The notes under the pieces were generated by a model, which saw only the letters and a list, made by a program, of their open reading frames with translations, did not search any database and had not been told where the DNA came from. This document shows, in pieces, positions 25,660 to 35,696 of a stretch of 64,000 nucleotides of DNA. The stretch lies in assembly GCF_003231305.1 (NCBI RefSeq), contig NZ_QKVM01000024.1, forward strand, positions 1 through 64,000. Reading direction: 5' to 3'. Both the position numbers and the translations under genes were made by a program. Origin of the DNA: Pseudomonas sichuanensis (lineage in GTDB: Bacteria > Pseudomonadota > Gammaproteobacteria > Pseudomonadales > Pseudomonadaceae). Numbering within the stretch: position 1 is the stretch's first letter; each line of letters opens with the position of its first letter.

Positions 25660-25717
25660 CAGGCAAACCGATTAGCCAGAAAGACCTCGATAACAAATTC
25701 AAGAAAGGAGAAACACC

Positions 25718-26845
25718 ATGGCCGAAGCAAAAGTACTCAGTGGCGCAGGCCTGCGTGGCCAGGTGGCCGGGCAGACCGCCCTGTCGACCGTCGGCCAGGC
25801 CGGCGCCGGCCTGACCTACCGCGGCTATGACGTGCGCGACCTAGCCGCCGGCGCCGAGTTCGAGGAAGTCGCCTACCTGCTGCTGTACGGCGAGCTGCCG
25901 AGCAAAGCCGAGCTGGCCGACTACAAGCGCAAGCTCAAGGGCCTGCGCGACCTGCCGCAGGCGCTCAAGGAAGTGCTCGAGCGCATTCCGCGCGACGCCC
26001 ACCCGATGGACGTGATGCGCACCGGCTGCTCGGTGCTCGGTACCCTGGAGCCGGAGCTGACCTTCGACGCCCAGCACGACAAGACCGACCGCCTGCTGGC
26101 GCTGTTCCCGGCAGTGATGTGCTATTGGTACCGCTTCACCCACCACGGTGTGCGCATCGACTGCAGCAGCGACGAAGACACCATTGGCGGCCACTTCCTG
26201 CACCTGCTGCACGGCAAGAAGCCAAGCGCGCTGCACGTCAAGGTGATGAACGTCTCGCTGATCCTGTACGCCGAGCACGAGTTCAACGCTTCGACCTTCA
26301 CCGCCCGGGTGTGTGCCTCGACCCTGTCGGACCTGTATTCCTGCATCACTGCCGCCATCGGCTCGCTGCGTGGCCCGCTGCACGGTGGTGCCAACGAGGC
26401 GGCAATGGAGCTGATCGAGCGCTTCCAGAGCCCGCAGGAAGCTACCGCCGAGCTGCTGCGCATGCTCGAGCGCAAGGACAAGATCATGGGCTTCGGCCAC
26501 GCCATCTACAAAGAGTCCGACCCGCGCAACGAGGTGATCAAGGGCTGGTCGAAGCAGCTGGCTGACGAAGTGGGTGACAAGGTGCTGTACCCGGTCTCCG
26601 AAGCGATCGACAAGACTATGTGGGAGCAGAAGCGCCTGTTCCCCAACGCCGATTTCTACCACGCCTCGGCGTACCACTTCATGGGTATCCCGACCAAGCT
26701 GTTCACCCCGATCTTCGTCTGCTCGCGCCTGACCGGCTGGGCCGCGCACGTGTTCGAGCAGCGCGCCAACAACCGCATCATCCGCCCGAGCGCCGAATAC
26801 ACCGGCGTCGAGCAGCGCCAGTTCGTGCCGATCGAACAGCGTTGA
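25718..26845 (+). CDS. prpC: 2-methylcitrate synthase PrpC
   Basis: A 375-residue citrate-synthase family enzyme condensing propionyl-CoA with oxaloacetate. Active-site segments are LHGGANEAAMEL (His), GFGHAIYKESDPRN (His and Arg) and the C-terminal RPSAEYTG region. The short length (about 375 residues) and the operon position mark it as the methylcitrate synthase rather than the larger GltA. GAAAGGAGA stands before the ATG at 25718, so ribosome binding is strong despite the REP block upstream. Confidence 0.96.
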   Translation: MAEAKVLSGAGLRGQVAGQTALSTVGQAGAGLTYRGYDVRDLAAGAEFEEVAYLLLYGELPSKAELADYKRKLKGLRDLPQALKEVLERIPRDAHPMDVMRTGCSVLGTLEPELTFDAQHDKTDRLLALFPAVMCYWYRFTHHGVRIDCSSDEDTIGGHFLHLLHGKKPSALHVKVMNVSLILYAEHEFNASTFTARVCASTLSDLYSCITAAIGSLRGPLHGGANEAAMELIERFQSPQEATAELLRMLERKDKIMGFGHAIYKESDPRNEVIKGWSKQLADEVGDKVLYPVSEAIDKTMWEQKRLFPNADFYHASAYHFMGIPTKLFTPIFVCSRLTGWAAHVFEQRANNRIIRPSAEYTGVEQRQFVPIEQR

Positions 26846-26863
26846 TAAGCAGGTGACGAGCTC

Positions 26864-26955
26864 TTGTGGGAGCGGGCTTGCCCCGCGATGGCGGCAGCGC
26901 TGGCAACGGCGCTTGACCTGTCGATGCTTTCGCGGGGCAAGCCCGCTCCCACGGG
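26864..26955. repeat. REP pair between prpC and acnD
   Basis: gtgggagcgggcttgccccg at the left and cggggcaagcccgctcccac at the right, inverted, about 45 bp apart. The acnD start lies 45 bp further on. Confidence 0.92.
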
Positions 26956-26999
26956 ATCGGCGTCTGCCCAGGTAAACCGTGACCGAGCCAGATAACGAT

Positions 27000-29588
27000 A
27001 TGAACAGCGCATTCCGCAAGTCCCTGCCAGGCACCGCCCTGGACTACTACGACGCCCGCGCCGCGGTCGAGGCCATCAAGCCCGGCGCCTACGACGGCCT
27101 GCCGTATACCTCCCGCGTACTGGCCGAAAACCTCGTGCGCCGCTGCGATCCGGCCACCCTCGATGCATCGCTCGAACAGCTGATCGAACGCAAGCGTGAC
27201 CTCGACTTCCCCTGGTTCCCGGCCCGCGTGGTGTGCCACGACATCCTCGGCCAGACCGCGCTGGTGGACCTGGCCGGCCTGCGCGACGCCATCGCCGACA
27301 AGGGAGGCGACCCCGCCGCAGTCAACCCGGTGGTGCCGGTACAGCTGATCGTCGACCACTCGCTGGCGGTGGAGTGCGGCGGCTTCGATCCGCAGGCCTT
27401 CGAGAAGAACCGCGCCATCGAAGACCGTCGCAACGAAGACCGCTTCCACTTCATCAACTGGACCAAGAAGGCGTTCAAGAACGTCGACGTGATCCAGCCG
27501 GGCAACGGCATCATGCACCAGATCAACCTGGAGAAGATGTCGCCGGTGATCCACAGCGAGCGTGGCGTGGCCTACCCGGACACCTGCGTCGGCACCGACA
27601 GCCACACCCCGCATGTCGACGCCCTGGGCGTGATCGCCATCGGCGTCGGTGGCCTGGAGGCCGAGAACGTGATGCTCGGCCGCGCCTCGTGGATGCGCCT
27701 GCCGGAAATCGTCGGCGTCGAGCTGACCGGTCGCCTGGCGCCGAACATCACCGCCACCGACCTGGTGCTGGCGCTGACCGAGTTCCTGCGCAAGCAGAAG
27801 GTGGTGGGTGCCTACCTCGAGTTCCATGGTGTGGGCGCCAGCGCGCTGACCCTGGGCGACCGTGCCACCATCTCCAACATGGCCCCGGAATACGGCGCCA
27901 CTGCGGCGATGTTCGCCATCGACCAGCAGACCATCGACTACCTCAAGCTCACCGGCCGTGAAGAGTCGCAGGTGCAGTTGGTCGAAACCTACGCCAAGGC
28001 CGCCGGCCTGTGGGCCGACAGCCTGGCCAAGGCCGAGTACGAGCGCACCCTGAGCTTCGATCTGTCGAGCGTGGTGCGCAACATGGCCGGGCCATCCAAC
28101 CCGCACGCCCGGGTAGCCACCAGCGACCTGGCGGCCAAGGGCATTGCCGGGCAGTGGCAGGAGGTGCCGGGGCAGATGCCGGACGGCGCGGTGATCATCG
28201 CCGCCATCACCAGCTGCACCAACACCAGCAACCCGCGCAACGTGATTGCCGCGGGCCTGCTGGCGCGCAACGCCAACAAGCTCGGCCTGGCCCGCAAGCC
28301 GTGGGTCAAGTCGTCGCTGGCGCCGGGCTCCAAGACCGTGCAGCTGTACCTCAAGGAGGCCGGGCTCGAGCAGGAACTGGAGCAACTGGGCTTCGGTGTC
28401 GTCGCCTTCGCCTGCACCACTTGCAACGGCATGTCCGGTGCACTGGACCCGGTGATCCAGCAGGAGATCATCGACCGCGACCTGTACGCCACCGCCGTGC
28501 TGTCGGGCAACCGCAACTTCGACGGGCGCATCCACCCGTACGCCAAGCAGGCTTTCCTCGCCTCGCCGCCGCTGGTGGTGGCCTACGCCATCGCCGGCAC
28601 CATCCGCTTCGATATCGAGAAGGACGTGCTGGGTGTGGTGGACGGCAAGGAGATCCGCCTGAAGGACATCTGGCCGAGCGACGAAGAGATCGACGCCGTA
28701 GTACGTGCTTCGGTCAAACCGGAGCAGTTCCGCCAGGTGTACATCCCGATGTTCACCATCGAGGAGGACAAGGGGCCGAAGGTCGCGCCGCTGTATGACT
28801 GGCGCCCGATGAGTACCTACATTCGCCGCCCGCCGTACTGGGAAGGCGCCCTGGCCGGTGAGCGCACCCTGCGCGGCATGCGCCCGCTGGCGGTGCTGCC
28901 GGACAACATCACCACCGACCACCTGTCGCCGTCCAACGCCATCATGCTCGACAGCGCCGCGGGTGAATACCTGGCGAAGATGGGCCTGCCGGAAGAGGAC
29001 TTCAACTCCTACGCCACCCACCGTGGCGACCACCTGACCGCCCAGCGCGCCACCTTCGCCAACCCCAAGCTGTTCAACGAGATGGTGCGCAAGGACGACG
29101 GCAGCGTGAAGCAGGGTTCGCTGGCGCGCATCGAGCCGGAAGGCAAGGTGACCCGCATGTGGGAAGCCATCGAAACCTACATGCAGCGCAAGCAGCCGTT
29201 GATCATCGTCGCCGGTGCCGACTACGGCCAGGGTTCGTCCCGTGACTGGGCGGCCAAGGGCGTGCGCCTGGCGGGGGTCGAGGCGATCGTCGCCGAAGGC
29301 TTCGAGCGTATCCACCGCACCAACCTGGTGGGCATGGGCGTACTGCCGCTGGAGTTCAAGCCAGGGACCGACCGCAAGACCCTGGGGCTCGATGGGAGCG
29401 AGGTCTATGACGTGCTCGGTGAGCGCAAGCCGCGCGCCACGCTGACCCTGGTGGTCACGCGGCGCAATGGTGAGCGTGTCGAGGTGCCGGTGACCTGCCG
29501 CCTGGATACTGCCGAAGAAGTGTCGATCTACGAGGCGGGCGGGGTGCTGCAGCGCTTTGCCCAGGACTTCCTGGAAGGCACGGCCTAA
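27000..29588 (+). CDS. acnD: 2-methylcitrate dehydratase, Fe-S dependent (AcnD)
   Basis: An 862-residue aconitase-family enzyme. It dehydrates 2-methylcitrate to 2-methyl-trans-aconitate, which PrpF then isomerises. The [4Fe-4S] cysteines are visible in ITSCTNTSN and FACTTCNGMSG. The swivelling C-terminal domain has VLPDNITTDHLSPSNAI and GADYGQGSSRDWAAKG. It is distinguished from AcnA by its place beside prpF. The start is uncertain: ATG 27000 has little ribosome-binding sequence, while GTG 26979 has AGG upstream; I keep 27000 because the protein then begins MNSAFRKSLPGT, which looks natural for the family. Confidence 0.94.
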   Translation: MNSAFRKSLPGTALDYYDARAAVEAIKPGAYDGLPYTSRVLAENLVRRCDPATLDASLEQLIERKRDLDFPWFPARVVCHDILGQTALVDLAGLRDAIADKGGDPAAVNPVVPVQLIVDHSLAVECGGFDPQAFEKNRAIEDRRNEDRFHFINWTKKAFKNVDVIQPGNGIMHQINLEKMSPVIHSERGVAYPDTCVGTDSHTPHVDALGVIAIGVGGLEAENVMLGRASWMRLPEIVGVELTGRLAPNITATDLVLALTEFLRKQKVVGAYLEFHGVGASALTLGDRATISNMAPEYGATAAMFAIDQQTIDYLKLTGREESQVQLVETYAKAAGLWADSLAKAEYERTLSFDLSSVVRNMAGPSNPHARVATSDLAAKGIAGQWQEVPGQMPDGAVIIAAITSCTNTSNPRNVIAAGLLARNANKLGLARKPWVKSSLAPGSKTVQLYLKEAGLEQELEQLGFGVVAFACTTCNGMSGALDPVIQQEIIDRDLYATAVLSGNRNFDGRIHPYAKQAFLASPPLVVAYAIAGTIRFDIEKDVLGVVDGKEIRLKDIWPSDEEIDAVVRASVKPEQFRQVYIPMFTIEEDKGPKVAPLYDWRPMSTYIRRPPYWEGALAGERTLRGMRPLAVLPDNITTDHLSPSNAIMLDSAAGEYLAKMGLPEEDFNSYATHRGDHLTAQRATFANPKLFNEMVRKDDGSVKQGSLARIEPEGKVTRMWEAIETYMQRKQPLIIVAGADYGQGSSRDWAAKGVRLAGVEAIVAEGFERIHRTNLVGMGVLPLEFKPGTDRKTLGLDGSEVYDVLGERKPRATLTLVVTRRNGERVEVPVTCRLDTAEEVSIYEAGGVLQRFAQDFLEGTA

Positions 29589-29602
29589 CAGGAGCAGCAT
29601 GG

Positions 29603-29696
29603 CCCCTGTGGGAGCGGGTTTACCCGCGAATGCGTCGGCAGGATCAACATCATTGCTTGATCAAACGCCTTCGCGGGTAAACCCGCTCCCACAGGG
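29603..29696. repeat. REP pair between acnD and prpF
   Basis: cctgtgggagcgggtttacc at the left and its full inverted copy ending cccgctcccacaggg at the right (29603-29696). They form a potential long hairpin ending 25 bp before prpF. Confidence 0.92.
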
Positions 29697-29720
29697 TGTC
29701 GTGCAAGACAGGAATTGACC

Positions 29721-30911
29721 ATGACACATGTACCGCAAATCAGAATCCCCGCCACCTACATCCGTGGCGGCACCAGCAAAGGCGTGTTCTTCCGCCTGCA
29801 AGACCTGCCCGAACAGGCGCAGATCCCCGGCCCCGCCCGCGATGCCCTGCTGCTGCGGGTGATCGGCAGCCCCGATCCGTACGGCAAGCAGATCGACGGC
29901 ATGGGCGGCGCGACGTCCAGCACCAGCAAGAGCGTGATCCTGTCGAAGAGTATCAAGCCCGACCATGATGTCGACTACCTGTTCGGCCAGGTGTCGATCG
30001 ACAAGGCCTTCGTCGACTGGAGCGGCAACTGCGGCAACCTCTCGGCTGCGGTCGGTTCGTTCGCCATCAGTGGCGGCCTGGTCGACCCCGCGCGGGTGCC
30101 ACGCAACGGTGTCGCCACCGTGCGCATCTGGCAGGCCAACATCGGCAAGACCATCATCGCCCATGTGCCGATCACCGAGGGTGAGGTACAGGAAACCGGC
30201 GATTTCGAACTCGACGGCGTGACCTTCCCGGCCGCCGAGGTGCAGCTGGAGTTCCTCGACCCGGCCGCCGACGAGGACGGTGACGGCGGGGCGATGTTCC
30301 CCACCGGCAATCTGGTCGACGATCTTGAAGTGCCGGGTGTCGGTACCTTCAAGGCAACCCTGATCAACGCCGGCATTCCGACCATCTTCATCAACGCCGC
30401 CGACCTCGATTACACCGGTACCGAACTTCAGGACGCGATCAATGCTGACGTCGCTGCACTGGCGCGGTTCGAGACCATTCGCGCCCACGGCGCGGTGCGC
30501 ATGGGGCTGATCGAACATATCGACCAGGCTGCCGGGCGTCAGCACACACCCAAGGTCGCTTTCGTCGCGCCGCCAACCACCTACACTGCTTCCAGCGGCA
30601 AAGTGGTCAATGCGGGCGATGTCGATTTGCTGGTGCGCGCCCTGTCCATGGGCAAGTTGCACCACGCCATGATGGGCACCGCGGCGGTGGCCATTGGCAC
30701 GGCAGCGGCGATCCCCGGGACCCTGGTCAACCTTGCCGCCGGCGGTGGCGAACGAAGTGCGGTGCGCTTCGGTCATCCGTCCGGGACGTTGCGCGTGGGG
30801 GCACAAGCCCGCCAGGTTGACGGGCAATGGACCGTGACCAAAGCAATCATGAGCCGCAGTGCTCGGGTGCTGATGGAGGGCTGGGTGCGCGTGCCTGGCG
30901 ACAGCTTCTAA
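29721..30911 (+). CDS. prpF: 2-methylaconitate cis-trans isomerase PrpF
   Basis: A 396-residue protein of the diaminopimelate-epimerase fold, starting IRIPATYIRGGTSKGVFF, the conserved PrpF opening. MGGATSSTSKS (about residue 65-75) holds the lysine used in isomerisation, and SGNCGNLSAAVG near residue 100 is the matching active-site loop. It converts 2-methyl-trans-aconitate to the cis isomer for hydration to 2-methylisocitrate. ATG 29721 has AGGAA upstream at good distance and is preferred over the TTG two codons earlier. Confidence 0.95.
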   Translation: MTHVPQIRIPATYIRGGTSKGVFFRLQDLPEQAQIPGPARDALLLRVIGSPDPYGKQIDGMGGATSSTSKSVILSKSIKPDHDVDYLFGQVSIDKAFVDWSGNCGNLSAAVGSFAISGGLVDPARVPRNGVATVRIWQANIGKTIIAHVPITEGEVQETGDFELDGVTFPAAEVQLEFLDPAADEDGDGGAMFPTGNLVDDLEVPGVGTFKATLINAGIPTIFINAADLDYTGTELQDAINADVAALARFETIRAHGAVRMGLIEHIDQAAGRQHTPKVAFVAPPTTYTASSGKVVNAGDVDLLVRALSMGKLHHAMMGTAAVAIGTAAAIPGTLVNLAAGGGERSAVRFGHPSGTLRVGAQARQVDGQWTVTKAIMSRSARVLMEGWVRVPGDSF

Positions 30912-30936
30912 CGCACTATCAGCGCTCGGCTTTACT

Positions 30937-31003
30937 GGCCCATCGCGGGGCAAGCCCGCTCCCACGTCACTACGCGTGGGAGCGGGCTTGACCCGCGATG
31001 GGC
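30937..31003. repeat. REP pair between prpF and prpD
   Basis: ggcccatcgcggggcaagcc and its inverted partner gagcgggcttgacccgcgat, 10 bp between the units. The right unit has one change (gaccc for gcccc). Confidence 0.92.
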
Positions 31004-31034
31004 TGCAAAGCAGCTCTTTTTCAAGGAGCCACGA

Positions 31035-32519
31035 ATGAGCGCCAACACAGACAGCAACACCCGCCCCGACTACGACCAGGTCCTGCAGACCCTTGCCGAC
31101 TACGTGCTCGGCTATCGCGTCGAATCCCCCGAAGCCCTGGATACCGCCCGTCACTGCCTGATGGACACCCTCGGCTGCGGCCTGCTGGCGCTGCGTTTCC
31201 CCGAATGCACCAAGCTGCTCGGCCCGCTGGTCGAAGGCACGGTGGTCCCCAATGGCGCTCGCGTGCCCGGCACCGCCTACCGCCTCGACCCGGTCAAAGC
31301 CGCCTGGGACATTGGCTGCATTGTCCGCTGGCTGGACTACAACGACACCTGGCTGGCTGCCGAATGGGCCCATCCCTCGGACAACCTGGGCGGGATTCTC
31401 GCGGTCACCGATCACCTGTCGCAGAAGCGCGTGGCCGGTGGCGAAGCGCCGCTGACCATGCGCGACGTCCTCGAGGCCATGGTCATGGCCCACGAGATCC
31501 AGGGCGTGCTGGCGCTGGAGAACGCCTTCAACCGGGTCGGCCTGGACCATGTGCTGCTGGTCAAGGTCGCCTCGACGGCAGTGTGCGCCAAGCTGATGGG
31601 CGCCAACCGCGATCAGTTGCTGTCGGCCTTGTCCCATGCCTTCGTCGATGGGCAGGCCCTGCGCACCTACCGCCATGCGCCCAACGCCGGCTCGCGCAAG
31701 TCGTGGGCGGCGGGGGATGCCTCCAGCCGGGGCGTGCGCCTGGCCGATATCGCCCTGCGCGGTGAAATGGGCATCCCCGGTGTGCTCAGTGCTGCGCAGT
31801 GGGGCTTTTATGATGTTTCGTTCAGCCACAGCAACAAGGACCTGGCCCTCAAGCAAGAGGCCCAGCGCGAATTGCGCCTGCCGCAGCCCTTCGGCAGCTA
31901 CGTCATGGAAAACATCCTGTTCAAGGTCAGCTTCCCCGCCGAGTTCCATGCCCAGACCGCCTGCGAGGCGGCGCTGATGCTGCATCGGCAGGTGCGCAAC
32001 CGCCTGCATGAGGTCGACCGCATCGTCATCGCCACCAACGAGTCGGCGATCCGCATCATTTCCAAGGAAGGCCCGCTGGCCAACGCCGCCGACCGTGACC
32101 ATTGCCTGCAATACATGACCGCAGTGCCGTTGATTTTCGGCGACCTGGTGGCCGAGCACTATGAAGACAGCTTCCACGCCGCCCACCCGAGCATCGACCG
32201 CTTGCGCGAGAAGATGGAGGTGGTCGAGGAGCCGCGCTTCAGCCGCGAGTACCTGGAGGCCGACAAGCGCTCGATCGCCAATGCCGTGCAGGTGTTCTTC
32301 AAGGACGGCACCCACACCGAGCAGGTGGTGGTGGAGTATCCGATCGGCCATCGGCGTCGGCGGGAGGAGGGGCTGCCGTTGCTGGAGGCCAAGTTCAGGG
32401 CCAACCTGGCGACGCGCTTCGTGCGTCAGCGCTGTGAGGAGATTGTGGCGTTGTGCAGGGACCAGGCGAGGCTGGAGGCCATGCCCGTGCACAGGTTTGT
32501 CGATCTGTTCGTGATTTGA
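31035..32519 (+). CDS. prpD: 2-methylcitrate dehydratase PrpD (MmgE/PrpD family)
   Basis: A 494-residue Fe-S-independent dehydratase. MmgE/PrpD marks are [21 protein letters not shown], a [24 protein letters not shown] segment with the catalytic His-containing loop, and [13 protein letters not shown]. Having both PrpD and AcnD/PrpF in one operon gives two routes for the same dehydration. In other bacteria PrpD is then dispensable or acts on a different isomer. AAGGAG precedes the ATG. It is the last gene of the operon, followed by REPs and then the acnB terminator from the other side. Confidence 0.95.
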   Translation: MSANTDSNTRPDYDQVLQTLADYVLGYRVESPEALDTARHCLMDTLGCGLLALRFPECTKLLGPLVEGTVVPNGARVPGTAYRLDPVKAAWDIGCIVRWLDYNDTWLAAEWAHPSDNLGGILAVTDHLSQKRVAGGEAPLTMRDVLEAMVMAHEIQGVLALENAFNRVGLDHVLLVKVASTAVCAKLMGANRDQLLSALSHAFVDGQALRTYRHAPNAGSRKSWAAGDASSRGVRLADIALRGEMGIPGVLSAAQWGFYDVSFSHSNKDLALKQEAQRELRLPQPFGSYVMENILFKVSFPAEFHAQTACEAALMLHRQVRNRLHEVDRIVIATNESAIRIISKEGPLANAADRDHCLQYMTAVPLIFGDLVAEHYEDSFHAAHPSIDRLREKMEVVEEPRFSREYLEADKRSIANAVQVFFKDGTHTEQVVVEYPIGHRRRREEGLPLLEAKFRANLATRFVRQRCEEIVALCRDQARLEAMPVHRFVDLFVI

Positions 32520-32530
32520 TGCTGTTTGTA

Positions 32531-32614
32531 CCGGCCTCATCGCGGGGCAAGCCCGCTCCCACGAGGCTAGTGCCTGCGTATGAACGTGGGAGCGGGTTTA
32601 CCCGCGAAGAGGCC
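32531..32614. repeat. REP pair between prpD and acnB
   Basis: ccggcctcatcgcggggcaa at the left and gtgggagcgggtttacccgc then gaagaggcc at the right. The two units are of slightly different subtypes (ggggcaagccc versus gggtaaaccc). Confidence 0.9.
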
Positions 32615-32631
32615 AGAACAAGGTCAATAAA

Positions 32632-32659
32632 AAAGCCCCGGTATTTCTACCGGGGCTTT
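32632..32659. terminator. acnB terminator (bidirectional)
   Basis: Perfect 12-base arms AAAGCCCCGGTA/TACCGGGGCTTT with a TTTC loop. An A-run on the left gives a T-run for the minus-strand acnB transcript, 22 bp past its stop. Confidence 0.88.
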
Positions 32660-32681
32660 CTGTTACAGCCTGAAACTCAAC

Positions 32682-35291
32682 TTACGCCTGAATCACCGGG
32701 ATCTTGGCGTTGGCAGCCGCTTCGCGGAACTCGGCGATCTGGTCGAAGCTCAGGTAGCGGTAGACGTCGGCAGCCATGCTGTCGATGTCCTTGGCGTACT
32801 GCATGTACTCTTCGACGGTCGGCAGCTTGCCGATGATCGAAGCCACCGCAGCCAGCTCGGCCGAGGCCAGGTACACGTTGGTGGCGTCGCCCAGACGGTT
32901 CGGGAAGTTACGGGTCGAGGTGGAGACCACGGTCGAACCGGTCTGCACACGTGCCTGGTTACCCATGCACAGCGAGCAGCCTGGCATTTCCATGCGCGCA
33001 CCGGCCTTGCCGTAGATGCCGTAGTAGCCTTCTTCGGTCAGCTGGTGGGCGTCCATCTTGGTTGGCGGAGCCAGCCACAGACGGGTAGGGATACCGCCCT
33101 TGACCTTGTCCAGCAGCTTGCCGGCAGCGCGGAAGTGGCCGATGTTGGTCATGCACGAACCGATGAACACTTCGTCGATCTTCTCGCCCTGTACCGAAGA
33201 CAGCAGGCGGGCATCGTCCGGGTCGTTCGGCGCGCAGAGCACAGGCTCTTTGACGTCGGCCAGGTCGATCTCGATGATCTCGGCGTACTCTGCGTCTTTG
33301 TCAGCCGACAGCAGCTCAGGCTTGGCCAGCCAGGCTTCCATGGCCTGGGCGCGACGCTCCAGGGTGCGGGCATCGCCGTAGCCTTCGCCGATCATCCAGC
33401 GCAGCAGGGTGATGTTGGACTGCAGGTACTCGGCAACGGCCTTCTCTGGCAGCTTGATGGTGCAGCCGGCAGCGGAACGCTCGGCCGAGGCGTCGGACAG
33501 CTCGAACGCTTGCTCGACAGTCAGTTCGTCCAGGCCTTCGATTTCCAGGATGCGGCCGGAGAAGGCGTTTTTCTTGCCCTTCTTCTCGACGGTCAGCAGG
33601 CCTTTCTGGATGGCGTAGTAAGGGATGGCATGGACCAGGTCACGCAGGGTGATGCCAGGCTGCAGCTTGCCCTTGAAGCGCACCAGGATCGACTCTGGCA
33701 TGTCCAGCGGCATGACGCCGGTGGCAGCGGCGAAGGCCACCAGGCCGGAACCGGCCGGGAACGAGATGCCGATCGGGAAGCGGGTGTGCGAGTCGCCACC
33801 GGTGCCGACGGTGTCAGGCATCAGCATGCGGTTCAGCCAGCTGTGGATGATGCCGTCGCCCGGGCGCAGCGACACGCCGCCACGGGTGCGGATGAAGTCT
33901 GGCAGGGTGTGGTGAGTGGTGACGTCGATCGGCTTCGGATACGCGGCGGTGTGGCAGAACGACTGCATTACCAGGTCGGCGGAGAAGCCCAGGCACGCCA
34001 GGTCTTTCAGCTCGTCGCGGGTCATCGGGCCAGTGGTGTCCTGGGAACCGACGGTGGTCATCTTCGGCTCGCAGTAGGCACCTGGGCGCACGCCCTGGCC
34101 TTCCGGCAGACCGCAGGCACGGCCGACCATCTTCTGCGCCAGGGTGAAGCCCTTGGTCGAAGCGGCAGGTTGCTCTGGCTTCTTGAACAGGTCGGAAGCA
34201 CCCAGGCCCAGTTCGGCGCGGGCTTTCTCGGTCAGGCCACGGCCGACGATCAGCGGGATACGGCCGCCAGCGCGGACTTCATCGAGCAGCACTTCGGTTT
34301 TCAGCTCGAAGCTGGTGACCAGCTCGTCGCTGCCGTTGCGGCGCACTTCGCCCTTGAACGGGTAGACGTCGATGACGTCGCCCATGGCCAGGTTGGTGCA
34401 GTCGAATTCGATCGGCAGGGCGCCGGCGTCTTCCATGGTGTTGTAGAAGATCGGAGCGATCTTGGTGCCGAAGCAGAAGCCACCGGCGCGCTTGTTCGGG
34501 ACGTACGGAATGTCGTCGCCGAAGAACCACAGCACCGAGTTGGTGGCGGATTTACGCGAGGAACCGGTACCGACCACGTCACCGACGTAGGCAACCGGGT
34601 GGCCTTTGGCCTTGACCGCTTCGATCTGGGCCAGCGGGCCGACCGAACCAGGCTGCTTGGGCTCGATGCCGTCGCGGGCCATCTTCAGCATGGCCAGGGC
34701 GTGCAGCGGGATGTCAGGGCGCGACCAGGCGTCCGGGGCAGGGGACAGGTCGTCGGTGTTGGTTTCGCCTGGCACCTTGAACACGGTCAGGGTGTACTTG
34801 TCGGCGATGGCCGGGCGCGAGGTGAACCACTCGCCGGCAGCCCAGGATTCCAGCACGGCCTTGGCGTGGACGTTGCCGGCCTTGGCTTTTTCGGCCACGT
34901 CGTGGAAGGCGTCGAACATCAGCAGGGTGTGCTTGAGCTGTTCGGCCGCGACGGCGCCCAGTTCGGCGTCATCCAGCAGCGCAACCAGCGTCTCGATGTT
35001 GTAGCCGCCCTGCATGGTGCCCAGCAGCTCGGCAGCGCGCTTGCGGTCGAGCAGTGGCGACTTGGCTTCGCCCTTGGCGATGGCGGAGAGGAAAGCGGCC
35101 TTGACGTAGGCGGCTTCGTCCACCCCTGGCGGAACGCGGTTGGTGATCAGGTCTACGAGGAAGGCTTCTTCGCCGGCCGGCGGGTTTTTCAGCAGCTCGA
35201 CCAGGCCTGCGGTTTGTTCGGCGTTCAGCGGCTGGGGCACGATACCCAGAGCGGCACGCTCTTCGATGTGTTTGCGGTAGGCTTCAAGCAC
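32682..35291 (-). CDS. acnB: Aconitate hydratase B (bifunctional aconitase / 2-methylisocitrate dehydratase)
   Basis: An 869-residue AcnB. It has the AcnB-only N-terminal HEAT-like domain ([15 protein letters not shown], about 1-160), a swivel domain that precedes the catalytic part, and [4Fe-4S] ligands in [10 protein letters not shown] and [10 protein letters not shown] near the C-terminus. It hydrates cis-aconitate and 2-methyl-cis-aconitate and so completes the methylcitrate cycle beside the prp operon, with which it converges. GTG 35291 gives the usual AcnB N-terminus; the ATG five codons upstream would add RVIT. The 405-bp leader region is highly structured. Confidence 0.95.
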   Translation of the reverse strand: MLEAYRKHIEERAALGIVPQPLNAEQTAGLVELLKNPPAGEEAFLVDLITNRVPPGVDEAAYVKAAFLSAIAKGEAKSPLLDRKRAAELLGTMQGGYNIETLVALLDDAELGAVAAEQLKHTLLMFDAFHDVAEKAKAGNVHAKAVLESWAAGEWFTSRPAIADKYTLTVFKVPGETNTDDLSPAPDAWSRPDIPLHALAMLKMARDGIEPKQPGSVGPLAQIEAVKAKGHPVAYVGDVVGTGSSRKSATNSVLWFFGDDIPYVPNKRAGGFCFGTKIAPIFYNTMEDAGALPIEFDCTNLAMGDVIDVYPFKGEVRRNGSDELVTSFELKTEVLLDEVRAGGRIPLIVGRGLTEKARAELGLGASDLFKKPEQPAASTKGFTLAQKMVGRACGLPEGQGVRPGAYCEPKMTTVGSQDTTGPMTRDELKDLACLGFSADLVMQSFCHTAAYPKPIDVTTHHTLPDFIRTRGGVSLRPGDGIIHSWLNRMLMPDTVGTGGDSHTRFPIGISFPAGSGLVAFAAATGVMPLDMPESILVRFKGKLQPGITLRDLVHAIPYYAIQKGLLTVEKKGKKNAFSGRILEIEGLDELTVEQAFELSDASAERSAAGCTIKLPEKAVAEYLQSNITLLRWMIGEGYGDARTLERRAQAMEAWLAKPELLSADKDAEYAEIIEIDLADVKEPVLCAPNDPDDARLLSSVQGEKIDEVFIGSCMTNIGHFRAAGKLLDKVKGGIPTRLWLAPPTKMDAHQLTEEGYYGIYGKAGARMEMPGCSLCMGNQARVQTGSTVVSTSTRNFPNRLGDATNVYLASAELAAVASIIGKLPTVEEYMQYAKDIDSMAADVYRYLSFDQIAEFREAAANAKIPVIQA

Positions 35292-35696
35292 AGTTATTAC
35301 CCTCATCAGTGGTCCCTAAAGGGAGTCCGGGACGCTCATCCAGCATTCAATGCACCCATGCGCAGCGCCGACTTTTTGAGTCGCACCGCCAGGGTCGCAA
35401 AGAATCCTTACAGAAGCTGCTTTCAAAGTTTTACGCCTGTAGAACGGGAGGCTGATGAGGGCTGGCACGGGCATGCGAGGGTGCATGGCCCGGGCCAACG
35501 CCGTTCTACCGGATCAACTGTGCTCGTGACGCTTTGAAAACAGCTTCCAACGGACATTGTTGCCTTGAAAAGGCGGAGTGATTCTACGGTAAAAAAAGCC
35601 CGAAGGTAAGGCGGCAAAGATGACTTTAACCAGTGACCCTGGTTAGACAAAGGGCTAACATGAGCCGGTGTTCCGCCGTCAAGCTGTTGTTTTCCA
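35292..35696. other. acnB upstream region with nested long inverted repeats
   Basis: 405 bases without a gene. Outer arms GAAGCTG+TTTCAAAG (35413-35428) pair with CTTTGAAA+CAGCTTC (35532-35547), with one extra base in the middle. Inner arms GTAGAACGG (35439-35447) pair perfectly with CCGTTCTAC (35501-35509). A third level, GGGCATGC with GCATGGCCC, lies in between. The whole can fold into one stem of about 135 bases. Between it and the DUF1289 gene lies an A/T-richer stretch with an A-run near 35591 and no clear gene. Confidence 0.6.

Noticed and set aside
26778..29600. 940-codon open frame antisense to acnD
   Set aside because: Shadow of the highly GC-biased acnD gene; no recognisable domain, and acnD has full family motifs.
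29661..32540. 959-codon open frame antisense to prpF and prpD
   Set aside because: It runs through two well-supported genes and REP elements; composition-driven shadow.
25561..32614. CRISPR-like repeat array
   Set aside because: The repeats are inverted REP pairs in gene gaps, unevenly spaced, with genes rather than unique spacers between them and no cas genes.
33045..35537. 830-codon open frame opposite acnB
   Set aside because: acnB on the minus strand is certain; the plus-strand frame has no domain or ribosome site.
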